Part shown: positions 1 to 8,856 of the stretch, in pieces
Numbering within the stretch: the first letter of the stretch is position 1
Layout: every line of letters starts with the position of its first letter
Origin: RACS-047 sp031553855
GTDB taxonomy: Bacteria > Bacillota > Clostridia > Christensenellales > Pumilibacteraceae
Reading direction: 5' to 3'
Assembly (NCBI GenBank): GCA_031553855.1
Contig: JAVBKW010000021.1
Location: 53,475-117,474 of the forward strand
Length of the DNA: 64,000 nucleotides
Notes under the pieces: generated by a model
Told to the model about the DNA's origin: nothing
The model's database searches: none
The model's input: the letters and a program-made list of their open reading frames with translations, nothing else
Made by a program: the position numbers and the translations under genes

Positions 1-646
1 GCGTTTCAGCCTTTTTTTCAAGCACCAGCTTCAGTCTTTCCGTGTCCAGAACCGAAAGAGCGGCTTTAGCGCCCAGCACCACTACAGGTAATCCGCTTTT
101 AAAATCGTACAAACGGTTGCCGGTATCCAAAAATCCGGTCCCTTTTACGGTTTTTGAAAAAATGTCTATCTCAACAACCGCGGTATAGACGTTCGCATCC
201 CTGATCCTTTTTATCCCTCCCGCGGCCTTGCGGATCACAACATAGAGCAAAAAAACCATACCGATGATTGCCCCTAACGGAATATCGCTCAAAGGAAGCC
301 GCAGAGCTTTATCAACGTCTGAATGTATCATAAGCCCCGCGCAAAACATCGCCCCGCCGAACAAAAACGTGGTGAGTAAAAACACCGCTCCGCCCTTTAT
401 TATACTGCCTTTCTTAAAAAACAGCATGAAAGACATTAGTATGCAGAGAAGCAGCTTGATAAGCACCAACAGCGCGTTATGAAGCTCAAGAAACGGATAT
501 ATCACGGCAACGGCAGTTCCGGCACAAGACGCGGCCCCAATACGCAATAATGACTTTTTTATCGACAAAATCCTGTATGAAAGTACGCTTATAAGCGCCG
601 TTACAAAAAAATTATCTATTATAACTGCTTCAATGTATACCGTCAT
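1..646 (-). CDS. spoIIGA: SpoIIGA, sigma-E processing peptidase (partial, C-terminus outside window)
   Basis: Membrane-embedded aspartic protease that cleaves pro-sigma-E in the mother cell during sporulation. Reading back from an ATG at 644-646 gives 215 codons without a stop, running off the left edge. The protein starts MTVYIEAVIIDNFF, close to the family's MTIYLDVIW-type start, and continues with about five hydrophobic segments (residues 5-135). The soluble part begins near residue 145 and carries FLDTGNRLYD near residue 180, matching the D-[ST]-G-N catalytic Asp motif of SpoIIGA. No good Shine-Dalgarno is visible, but no other in-frame start lies nearby. It is colinear with ftsZ (27.7-28.9 kb), the usual upstream neighbour, from which it is separated by 27 kb here. 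sigE would be expected just beyond the window. Assignment is from motif and context. Confidence 0.85.
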   Translation of the reverse strand, partial: MTVYIEAVIIDNFFVTALISVLSYRILSIKKSLLRIGAASCAGTAVAVIYPFLELHNALLVLIKLLLCILMSFMLFFKKGSIIKGGAVFLLTTFLFGGAMFCAGLMIHSDVDKALRLPLSDIPLGAIIGMVFLLYVVIRKAAGGIKRIRDANVYTAVVEIDIFSKTVKGTGFLDTGNRLYDFKSGLPVVVLGAKAALSVLDTERLKLVLEKKAET

Positions 647-812
647 ACATACACAATAACATAAATAAATTGTTCGTTTTTTAAATCTAATGTCTAAAAA
701 TATATATTCCTTGAGTTTTTAATGTTTACAAAATATTTGCATAATTGTTTTAAAATTATTTACAAGTATTTACAAAAATTTAAAAAACTAATATTCATCC
801 TGCATTGTGCGA

Positions 813-841
813 TTGACAAAACTTCTTGTTTGTTATATAAT
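813..841 (+). promoter_or_regulatory. Promoter of tRNA-Gly
   Basis: Consensus TTGACA at 813-818, a 17-nt spacer and TATAAT at 836-841. The tRNA 5' end lies 12 nt downstream, as expected for a short pre-tRNA leader. Confidence 0.85.
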
Positions 842-852
842 CCATATTGTTT

Positions 853-926
853 GCGGGTGTAGCTCAATGGTAGAGTTCCAGCTTCCCAAGCTGGCTGCGT
901 GGGTCCGATTCCCATCACCCGCTCCA
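853..926 (+). tRNA. tRNA-Gly (anticodon CCC), CCA encoded
   Basis: Cloverleaf folds with acceptor GCGGGTG/CACCCGC, D-arm GCTC/GAGT (one G-T pair), anticodon stem CCAGC/GCTGG with loop TTCCCAA (anticodon CCC, reads GGG), a 4-nt variable loop and T-stem GTGGG/CCCAT. The 3' end TCCA is encoded. The T-loop is TCCGATT, with C at position 55 where nearly all elongator tRNAs have T. D-loop G18 and G19 are present. It stands alone with its own promoter and terminator. Confidence 0.9.
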
Positions 927-948
927 AAATAATTTAAGAATAACTTAT

Positions 949-1014
949 GGAGCGGATTCCTCAACATCCCGCTCCAAAACAACGTTTTGCGGGATTCCTC
1001 AACATCCCACTCCA
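949..1014 (+). repeat. Two degenerate copies of the tRNA 3' tail
   Basis: Directly after the tRNA, the motif GATTCC-tcaa-CATCCC-[GA]CTCCA occurs at 955-976 and 992-1014. Both resemble the tRNA T-arm and acceptor end GATTCCCATCACCCGCTCCA at 907-926. The first copy can also fold as GGAGCGG/CCGCTCC. This could be a relic of slippage or of past integration at the tRNA 3' end. No integrase is nearby. Confidence 0.5.
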
Positions 1015-1023
1015 CTATTTTTA

Positions 1024-1072
1024 AAAAAAGAGCCGTTTTAAGGTATGAATTTACCAAAAAAGGCTCTTTTTT
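1024..1072 (+). terminator. Intrinsic terminator after tRNA-Gly
   Basis: AAAAAGAGCC and GGCTCTTTTT arms (about 1025-1034 and 1062-1071) separated by a 27-nt loop, followed by a T-run. The A-rich left arm gives a T-run on the minus strand too, so it may be bidirectional. Confidence 0.7.
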
Positions 1073-1292
1073 CATTGTAAAAGTCAAAAGCGAATTAAAA
1101 AAACCAAATAATACATTCAAAAAACACTCAGAACCACTTACTTTTGCATAAAGATCGTGAAAATATATTTCATGGTATTTTTGCATTTTAGGATTTATAA
1201 ATCTAGTAAGAAATAAGTTTACAAAAGTATCTTTTATTTAAAGTTTTTCTGCAACTGGTTTATTACTTATAAAATTACCAGCGCATATTTGA

Positions 1293-1318
1293 TAGCTCAC
1301 ATTCATTAGTGAGGCTTT
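1293..1318 (+). terminator. Possible intrinsic terminator facing the subtilase operon
   Basis: AGCTCAC, an 8-nt loop and GTGAGGCT followed by CTTTTTAA on the plus strand, with one bulged C in the stem. No plus-strand gene precedes it except the tRNA. The rest of 1073-1326 is A+T-rich with nothing else supported. Confidence 0.35.
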
Positions 1319-1326
1319 TTAATAAT

Positions 1327-1563
1327 CTAAAGAGTATACAAAAAAGTTATAAGATACATCAATCCGAAAACTAGCAGTACAAAGCCTAAAAAAGGTAATG
1401 CTGAAAGAAACATGGCTCTGGAAATAGCCCGTTTTTCTTTTTTTGTAAGCTCAACTTTTTGCGGCTTTTTGGGTCGTTCCTTTCCTGTCAAATCGGATAA
1501 ACTGCTTCCGTCATCGACATAGACAACTTCTGTTTTATCTTTTTTATCTTTTTGCTTTCTCAT
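1327..1563 (-). CDS. Small single-pass membrane protein, conserved DDGSSLSDLTG-type motif
   Basis: 78 residues: a lysine-rich start (MRKQKDKKDK), a VVYVDDGSSLSDLTG segment (residues 13-27), a second basic stretch (about 31-49) and one hydrophobic helix (about 51-76) ending the protein. The topology suggests a cytoplasmic basic N-terminus with the C-terminus in or across the membrane. Its ATG (1561-1563) overlaps the stop region of the subtilase gene by 4 nt, so translational coupling is likely and it is probably a genuine last gene of the peptide-scavenging operon. I recall similar short basic proteins with a DDG-S-x-SDL motif in Clostridia but no assigned function. A role in anchoring, assembling or regulating the subtilase is inference only. 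Confidence 0.7.
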   Translation of the reverse strand: MRKQKDKKDKTEVVYVDDGSSLSDLTGKERPKKPQKVELTKKEKRAISRAMFLSALPFLGFVLLVFGLMYLITFLYTL

Positions 1564-4500
1564 TTTTTATGTGATCTTTTCTTCAATACTAATACTGAAA
1601 TTAACACCAAAAGTGAAATAACTAAAAGTGAAATATCCAAAGGCAAAATATCGCCCAATGCGCTTCTGCAGCCCTTGTCAGGTTCGGTATATTCACCAGA
1701 AACGGACAAAGAAACAGAACAGGTTTTGCCGCCGTATTTGATTTCTATGCTATTTGTGCCCGTAGGAAACTTTGAAGTATCGTAAGTATAACCTTCAGTG
1801 ATTCTGATTTCGCTGCCGTCCTTAAAGACAATGTTGAGAACAAGTCCCGTAGGATCAAAAGTTTCGCCCGCGTTGTAGCTTGTCTTTATCGGTTTTGTCT
1901 GCACCGTAATTTTTTCCACTGCGATTTGCTGTCCGAAGAAAGCACTAACCTCTCTTATTGCCGCCTCTGTTTCCAAAAGCTTGCTGTAGTTGTCTATAAG
2001 GGAAAGCTGATCTTCGTTGCTGATGACCTTGTATGCCGCTCTTGCCGCTTGCGCCGCCGACGAATACTGTGCCAAGGTTGCCTTTGCCGCCGTTTTGTCG
2101 GTTTGCGATTTTAGCGCGTTTACAGTATTATTTGATGCCAAACCGCTAATCAAACTGCATGCGAGTTCCGTTTGAGCATCCGCTTTGATCGCCGTCAACG
2201 TTTTCTTTTTGAAAAAAGTATTCCAAATAACATTGTCAAAGCCTTTTGCGTTTGCGGGATATTCAATCGCAAGGTTGGGTGTTTCAATCCGCGAAATGCT
2301 CTTGTTAAGAATAAATCCCATGTAGGTATAGAAGTTTGAATAATATCTGTCTTCGTTCTTTCCATCGACTGACCATGAGAAGATTTTATACATAACGTCG
2401 GTATTCGACAGACTTTCCACCATAACGTGGTCAAATTCCAGAGTAGGCGCTTTTACCATATCAAAGATATAAGTCTCTAGGTTATAAGCGGCGTAGAATG
2501 CTCTGTCACCGATATTTGTAACGTTTTGAGTAATCGTAACGCTCTTTAGATTTTTTGCACCCTCAAAGGCGGAAGCGCAAATACGCACTATCTCTTTGCC
2601 GACAATAAAGCTTTCACCGGTTTTCCCGGCAGGATAAGCAAGCAGCTGAATTTTTCCGTTTTTCATAACGTTGTAGAGAACGTCGTTTGCAACAAAATAT
2701 GCGCCGTTTGTTGTAGCGTCATTCGTTATCGCAAAGGCGGTGGCCGTGCTAATGTCGGAGAAAGCACCTTCGCCGATGTACTTAACACTTTTCGGGATGT
2801 TAACCGTTCCTCCAAGTCTTGTTTGGTAGAAAGCGCATTCGCCGATGTAACTCAATTTTTCAGTCAAGGTCAGAGAGGAGACGTTTGTGGTTGCAAAGGC
2901 ATAATCGCCTACCTCTTCTGTAGCCGCCAGATTTGCCGCGCTGAGCGACAAACAGTAATCAAAAGCATAATCGCCAATCACCTTTGCTTTTGACAAATCA
3001 ACATTGTTCAGAGCCTCGCAGTTTTCAAAGGCACTCTCGCCGACAGAAACGACATTTGAAAGGTTCATCGTCGTCAGTTCTTTGCAATTGTAAAAAGCAA
3101 GGCTTGCGACTTTTGTCAAGGTGTTGAGCGGAATTGTTGTAAGCGCAACACATCCTGCAAAGGTGGCGTACCCGACCTCTGTCAGCCCGTTTTTGACGGA
3201 ATCGGGCAAGGAAAGAGAAGTAAAGTTCAATCTTGGTACTGAACTTAAGAAAGTAGCCGTACCCAGCGTAGTCGTGCCTTCGGCGAAGCTGACCGTTTTC
3301 AGTTTTGCAGCACCGCCATTGCCGTCGGCGCCCGCCATAAACGTACCGTAACCTATTTTTGTAAGCGCCGGAAGCTCTGCCGTAGTCAAGCCGAAACAGA
3401 AAGCAAAAACTTCGTCGCCCAACGTTTTAATTGCATGATCGCTAATTTGGACTATTCCCAAAGATGTGCCGTAGAAAGCCCTATGTCCGAGTTCATTTAC
3501 CGCCGTTTTGTTTAAAGTAAAGTGAGTAAGGCCGCTGACTGCAAAGGTGTAGTCGGGGAGCTTTTCAATTTGCAAAGCGGAAAGGTCTGCGGTATTAAGA
3601 TTTTTGCAATACATAAACACGCCTGCCCCGAGTTTTGTTACCGAAGACGGCAACGTTATTGAAGTTAATCCGGAGCCGGAGAAAGCGTAATCTGCTATTT
3701 CCAGCACCATTGCACCGGAAAAATCTATGCTTGTCATAGCGGGATTGCCGGATAAAGAATTCTTTCCTATTACTGTTACCGTAGACGGTAAAGTATATAC
3801 GCCTTCGTCCAAAGCTGCCGCCGCGCCGTAAACAAGATGCGTTTTTCCTACGTCCGCGAAAATGTTTCCGCTTGCATCGGAAATCAAACTTGTGCCGTTT
3901 GACAACGTAAGCGTGTCTATAGGGCAATCCTCAAATGGCGCTCTGCCCCATTTTGAGAAAATATCTTCATAGCTTTCCGCATCAATAACCTCTATTTCCG
4001 TTAGCGATGTGCATCCGAAGAACATATTGTCGGAAATGTAGGTATCTTTGGAAAGTATTACCTTTTTTAAGGAAGTGCAGTTTGCAAAAGTCATCGGTTC
4101 CGCTGTTCTAACTAGAGAAATATCAACCGTTTCAAGAGCGTTACAATTGCTGAACGCTGACTTTTTTAGGGATGTGAATCTTATAGGAGTAAGAGAATAC
4201 TGACTCTCGTTAAGGCTCAAAATACTAATCTTCTTTGGATCGACGTTAGGATCGGTAATGTTTAGGCTGTTTAGCTCCTTCAAAGCAGGACAGCCGGCAA
4301 ACGCATAGGATCCTACCAAAACAGAGTTGCCTCTAAAGTCTATGCGCTCCAACTTTTCACACCATCTAAAGGCTTGCGTTGCGATATACTCCAGCGACGC
4401 AGGCAAAACGAGGCGCCTTAGCTCCGTCATTTCCTTGAACGCGTCTATTTCGATAGTTGTCGTCGGAGATGAAATCTCAAGCTCCGTAATGTTGTTGTTT

Positions 4501-7500
4501 TTCTTGAATGCTTCCTTGGTGATAGCATAAACATTCTGCTCCGGCGGAATGACGACCTTGCCGCCCCAACCGAAATATTCATACAGCGTACCACTGCTAA
4601 CGTCAAACTCCGGCCCCACTGACAAGGTGACGGAAACGGTATAAATACTTGCTCTGCCGTCCTGCATCAGCGTGCCTGTTATCGTGGCGCGTCCTTCCTT
4701 CATCGTTTTTATTCTGCCGGAAGAATTGACCTCGGCTACATCGTTGTTACTGCTCTTCCATTGAATCTCCGGCGTGCCGCTGGAATACCATGGCTCAATT
4801 ATCGTACGCAAATTTATGTACTGGCCGGGATTGACCTCCACAAAGGCGTTGGTCGGGTCGACAAATGAGTTTGATTTGTTTTTTATGAGGTCAAGCCGTA
4901 TTTTTGATACCGACGCTTTATGCCGTTCCGTATTTGCGACGGTAACGCTTATCGTAGCTTTGACACTACCGCTTGCTTTTTCCGCGCCATAAACGGTTAT
5001 TTTTGCCGTCCCCTCCTTGAGTCCGAAAATCTCGCCGTTTTTGACTTTGACAACTGAGTTGTTTGAGCTTGACCATGCGAGGTTGTTTTTTGCCGCATCC
5101 AAAGGCTGAACGTTGAGCCCCAAAGTATAGGCTTGATTGATGTCGATGGTTACGCTTTCGCCGTCAACAAAGGAAATCAATTCCGGGAAATTTGCCGTAC
5201 TTTTAATACTCTTGAAATCGGCTATTCTGAGAAGCCTTGCGTTCATCGCATAGTCTTCTACTTGAATATACAAATCTTCGTTTGAGTCGATATAATCGGT
5301 GATATCGATGGTGACGGTAGTTTGTGAATTCTTTTGGCTGTAAATCGGTAAAACCGTATCGTTCAGCAACGTCAAAGTGTTGCTGTTGCTATTAGGATAA
5401 CAAAGGAGCAAAGACTGCGCAAAGTGATTGTCATACACGTCAACGTCAAGATAAGAACGGTATTTTGTAACCTTTCCCTCGGTGTACGGAACATAGCGCA
5501 CTCGGTAGTCAGTGATTGTCGGTGCTTCATAATCTACAGTAAAGCTGAATGTGAAGGTATTTGTGCGTAAAGCCTCCTCATCTGCCTTCGTATTACCCTT
5601 TCCCGGAGCAAGACGGGCTTCGTTGCCATTGTCAAAATCGCCAAGGCTGTCCATAATACCCGTCATGCTAAAGGTGTATTTGCGGTTGTTTTTCAATCCC
5701 ATAGCGTAAGGCTGTTGCTCAATTCCGACATAAGAAGGTCTTGCGCTGCCGCCGTTTGAATAACCCTTGCGGACGTTTTCTTTGTGCTCTGAATACACCG
5801 TTTCGCCAGTCAAATCGTCTACGATTTCCACACTGACTTCCTTTGCGTTACGTTTGAAGCCTCCGTAAACGGCATAAAACTCGTACATAGTACGTCTGCC
5901 TTCAGTGTCAAACATCGAAATTGCAGCCTTTTCTTCAGAGGAATATATTTCCTTGTATCCATCGGGAAGCACATACAAATACATTCCCATCGGCATAATA
6001 TACTGATTATTCCAATAAGTCGCGAGGGGCAGCGTTCCGTAAACCTCGGCTTTAGGCTTATCTCTGTCTTCAATGGAATCATCAGCATTCGTTTCTGCCA
6101 GCTGATACTCTGACAGATCCATCATAGACGAATCGTACCAATTGCCGTAATATGCCAGCCAAGGCACGCCTAAATCCACAATGTTTTCCGTTGACTGATC
6201 AATAAGATTGACAAAACCCTCGACATACATTCCGTTTTTGAAGGAGTTATTGAGATAAGCTTTCGACTCGTTTGACAACGTTATCGTTACGGATACGCTT
6301 TTTGTTTCGCCGACGGCAACTGTAAGAGTATCGCCGCTTGCGCCCGTAATAGCCGTAGTAGAGTCTTGAAGAACTTTTGAGCGTTCCGCAACGGTTCTGC
6401 CGTCACTGGCCACGGTTTCCGTCATGACTACCGGTTTGATTTTGTATGACTTTACAACGGAGGAGATGTTTTTGACGTAGAATTGGAGTTTGTAAACGCC
6501 CGTCCTGTTCATATCGTCGCCCAACTCTATTTTCGTTTTGTCCTTTATCTCGCCGTCCGCGTCCTTCGTATAGATGTAGGCATCAGTGCTAATAGCGTTT
6601 TTGATGTTTGCAAGACCTGCACCCTGCTTTCTTGTAAAATAAGGATCTCCGAACTCGTTGTTTGCAATAGTCGCGGTACTCATTGCCAGCTGATTGGCAA
6701 GCGCAACAGTAGCAACCTTGTCGTTTTCCACGCCCAGAGCCGCAGCATTGTCGCTGATGTGCTGCAAAAGCACAGACATTGCGCCCGCCATGTTGGGAGC
6801 AGCCATACTTGTGCCACTGTATTCACTCCAACCGCCGCCTGCAACAGCGGAAATGATCGAACCGCCATGCGCGGTGATTTCCGGTTTCAATCGAAGGTCA
6901 GGCGTAGGCCCCCATGAAGAGAAATCCGACATAAACGGCCCTGCCGCCTGTTTCTTGTCAATACGCAAAATACCCTTGCCGCCGGCTGCGTTGTCAAGAA
7001 GCAGCCTTGCCATATCCATTGTTATGGAGCAGGCAGGAATAGGCGTTTTGTCTTCGCCGAGAGACATTCTTATTGTGCCGGACACGTTGTTGTAAATGAC
7101 GACACCGGCAGCGCCGCGTTCCTTTGCCACCTCTTGTTTCTCTTGGAAAGTTACCTCGCCGCCGCGCGAAACAAGCGCGATTTTGCCGGTAACGTCTTTG
7201 CCTGTGTAGTTAATCGATTTGCCGTATCCTGGGATAACGACGTATTCTATGTCAAGGCTGGAAGAAGTCACATTCTTTTTTGCAAAAAGATCGTCAATAA
7301 AATTCTTTTGATTGCCTAATCCGTCAGAAGCTTCGGAAAAGTAGGCGTACGATTCTTTTGCCGTACCGGGGTTTGCAATAAGGAATGGTGATTTTTGTCC
7401 GTTTATACTGGCAACGGAAAGCGCACCGTCATAAGTAGACGGAGAACCGACAGTTCCGGAATCGGGTGAGCTAGTAAGATTTGTGCCGTTCGGGCCTCCG

Positions 7501-8792
7501 TAACCGGAGGAGAAATCGTTGCTTGCAGCAACAACCAGGCTTATGCCCGCCGCTTTGATAGAGGCGTATACATCTTTTTCCAAAAATTCGTCGGTTGCCT
7601 CGGAAAAACCTACCGAAGAGCCCAAGCTCATGTTGATAACGTCAACCTTCAGTCTTACACAGTCCTCAAGAGCCGCTACGATGTTTATAGTGTCGGCACC
7701 ACCCAACGCATCGTCAAATTCATTGTCGGTAAAGACCTTAAAAATAGCAAGCTGCGCATTGGGAGCAACGCCCACAAAATCCACCGCTTCACCGGCGGTA
7801 TTAACAACCGCTCTTCCATCGGCGTCTTTTACATCATCTATCCTGCCGCCTGCAATAATGCCGGCAACGTGGTTGCCATGTGAGGAATATTGAGGAAATA
7901 CGTCGGTGTCATAATCTGCGTAATCGTAAGCATAGGGAATTTTTTCACTCAAATAAACGTCGTTTATTGAAACGTTACCTTTGAAATTTGCGCCGCCATT
8001 GATTAATAGCGTTTCAATATCGTTTTTGCCAACCACGTCATATTCGCCCTTTGATGGGTCGGCTTCATCCTTGTATTTGTTTATCGGCTGACGGAAAGCT
8101 TCGTGTGACTCGTCAACGCCGGTATCAAGCACAGCAACCAACATTCCTTTGCCTGAGTAGTCAAGCTCGGACGTATCATAAATACCTGTTTTGTAAACGT
8201 TAGCATCGTTTTCTGTAAAAGCCGCCGGCTCGTTGTAGCGTTCGGAAATCGTTACGGCTTTTACTCCGTTGACCGCCTGAACGGCTGGAATATCTGCCTC
8301 TCTTACCTGCAATGCCGCGCCGTTTGCAAGCAACGAATAATTGTATTTCAGAACATAGTCAATACCCGCTTTAGATATGCGTTTTAACACCTTTTCGCTA
8401 TTTTTTTCCAGAGAACTCCGAACGGCTTCGGCTTCCTTTGTAATGCTGTATTCCTGCAAAGACTGATTTTTGCTGTCCGCGGAGCTAAAGTACCTTTCCG
8501 AAACGGAGTCTCCTTCAAACTCTACGATAATCCAACGCTTTGCGGCAGGATCGGTGTCCTTTAGCTTGACCTTTGTCATGTCAAAATTACTTTGGCGCAT
8601 TTGCTCTGAGGAATACTGTTCTGTAACGTCCTCTATTGTGCCGCTGCTTGTCTGCATAACTTCATTTTTTAGAGTTTTTGGATTAACGCTCGTAGCGCAA
8701 CCGAAAAACGAGGCCATAGAAAGAATAGCCACTAAGGCTATGATCGCTATCCCTTTTAGACTTTTCATGTTTCTTCTTGCTTTTTTATTCAT
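1560..8792 (-). CDS. Giant cell-surface subtilase (S8) with PA, Ig-like and BspA-type LRR domains
   Basis: 2410-residue secreted serine protease, lactocepin/C5a-peptidase-like. Signal sequence (about 11-31) with lipobox ending at Cys32. The catalytic triad is complete: Asp223 (VLDTGVDESH), His305 (SSHGNHVAGIIAG) and Ser662 (SGTSMAAPNMAG), with oxyanion Asn425. A PA-type insert lies at about 510-605. A C5a-peptidase-like Fn3 region follows (about 760-1180), then two Big_2-like Ig domains (about 1200-1290, 1297-1391), a long BspA-type leucine-rich repeat array (about 1395-2120, units of the FxxCxxLxxIxLPxSVxxIGxxAF kind), a Big_3-like domain (about 2290-2365) and a C-terminal helix with KKRSHKK. 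Lipobox plus C-terminal helix would mean two anchors. GGAG 8 nt before the ATG supports this start. It lies 64 nt after oppF, so it probably feeds peptides to the Opp transporter (inference). Confidence 0.9.
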   Translation of the reverse strand: MNKKARRNMKSLKGIAIIALVAILSMASFFGCATSVNPKTLKNEVMQTSSGTIEDVTEQYSSEQMRQSNFDMTKVKLKDTDPAAKRWIIVEFEGDSVSERYFSSADSKNQSLQEYSITKEAEAVRSSLEKNSEKVLKRISKAGIDYVLKYNYSLLANGAALQVREADIPAVQAVNGVKAVTISERYNEPAAFTENDANVYKTGIYDTSELDYSGKGMLVAVLDTGVDESHEAFRQPINKYKDEADPSKGEYDVVGKNDIETLLINGGANFKGNVSINDVYLSEKIPYAYDYADYDTDVFPQYSSHGNHVAGIIAGGRIDDVKDADGRAVVNTAGEAVDFVGVAPNAQLAIFKVFTDNEFDDALGGADTINIVAALEDCVRLKVDVINMSLGSSVGFSEATDEFLEKDVYASIKAAGISLVVAASNDFSSGYGGPNGTNLTSSPDSGTVGSPSTYDGALSVASINGQKSPFLIANPGTAKESYAYFSEASDGLGNQKNFIDDLFAKKNVTSSSLDIEYVVIPGYGKSINYTGKDVTGKIALVSRGGEVTFQEKQEVAKERGAAGVVIYNNVSGTIRMSLGEDKTPIPACSITMDMARLLLDNAAGGKGILRIDKKQAAGPFMSDFSSWGPTPDLRLKPEITAHGGSIISAVAGGGWSEYSGTSMAAPNMAGAMSVLLQHISDNAAALGVENDKVATVALANQLAMSTATIANNEFGDPYFTRKQGAGLANIKNAISTDAYIYTKDADGEIKDKTKIELGDDMNRTGVYKLQFYVKNISSVVKSYKIKPVVMTETVASDGRTVAERSKVLQDSTTAITGASGDTLTVAVGETKSVSVTITLSNESKAYLNNSFKNGMYVEGFVNLIDQSTENIVDLGVPWLAYYGNWYDSSMMDLSEYQLAETNADDSIEDRDKPKAEVYGTLPLATYWNNQYIMPMGMYLYVLPDGYKEIYSSEEKAAISMFDTEGRRTMYEFYAVYGGFKRNAKEVSVEIVDDLTGETVYSEHKENVRKGYSNGGSARPSYVGIEQQPYAMGLKNNRKYTFSMTGIMDSLGDFDNGNEARLAPGKGNTKADEEALRTNTFTFSFTVDYEAPTITDYRVRYVPYTEGKVTKYRSYLDVDVYDNHFAQSLLLCYPNSNSNTLTLLNDTVLPIYSQKNSQTTVTIDITDYIDSNEDLYIQVEDYAMNARLLRIADFKSIKSTANFPELISFVDGESVTIDINQAYTLGLNVQPLDAAKNNLAWSSSNNSVVKVKNGEIFGLKEGTAKITVYGAEKASGSVKATISVTVANTERHKASVSKIRLDLIKNKSNSFVDPTNAFVEVNPGQYINLRTIIEPWYSSGTPEIQWKSSNNDVAEVNSSGRIKTMKEGRATITGTLMQDGRASIYTVSVTLSVGPEFDVSSGTLYEYFGWGGKVVIPPEQNVYAITKEAFKKNNNITELEISSPTTTIEIDAFKEMTELRRLVLPASLEYIATQAFRWCEKLERIDFRGNSVLVGSYAFAGCPALKELNSLNITDPNVDPKKISILSLNESQYSLTPIRFTSLKKSAFSNCNALETVDISLVRTAEPMTFANCTSLKKVILSKDTYISDNMFFGCTSLTEIEVIDAESYEDIFSKWGRAPFEDCPIDTLTLSNGTSLISDASGNIFADVGKTHLVYGAAAALDEGVYTLPSTVTVIGKNSLSGNPAMTSIDFSGAMVLEIADYAFSGSGLTSITLPSSVTKLGAGVFMYCKNLNTADLSALQIEKLPDYTFAVSGLTHFTLNKTAVNELGHRAFYGTSLGIVQISDHAIKTLGDEVFAFCFGLTTAELPALTKIGYGTFMAGADGNGGAAKLKTVSFAEGTTTLGTATFLSSVPRLNFTSLSLPDSVKNGLTEVGYATFAGCVALTTIPLNTLTKVASLAFYNCKELTTMNLSNVVSVGESAFENCEALNNVDLSKAKVIGDYAFDYCLSLSAANLAATEEVGDYAFATTNVSSLTLTEKLSYIGECAFYQTRLGGTVNIPKSVKYIGEGAFSDISTATAFAITNDATTNGAYFVANDVLYNVMKNGKIQLLAYPAGKTGESFIVGKEIVRICASAFEGAKNLKSVTITQNVTNIGDRAFYAAYNLETYIFDMVKAPTLEFDHVMVESLSNTDVMYKIFSWSVDGKNEDRYYSNFYTYMGFILNKSISRIETPNLAIEYPANAKGFDNVIWNTFFKKKTLTAIKADAQTELACSLISGLASNNTVNALKSQTDKTAAKATLAQYSSAAQAARAAYKVISNEDQLSLIDNYSKLLETEAAIREVSAFFGQQIAVEKITVQTKPIKTSYNAGETFDPTGLVLNIVFKDGSEIRITEGYTYDTSKFPTGTNSIEIKYGGKTCSVSLSVSGEYTEPDKGCRSALGDILPLDISLLVISLLVLISVLVLKKRSHKK

Positions 8793-8856
8793 TGTCGTCT
8801 CCGTTTGTCTACGGCGATACGCCGTCTGCGCCTTGTTTGCTTTTAACTTCGCCCGC

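Noticed and set aside
833..1186. 117-codon minus-strand reading frame across the tRNA
   Set aside because: Its C-terminal part (GAGDGNRTHAASLGS...) is the classic false translation of the antisense of a tRNA gene.
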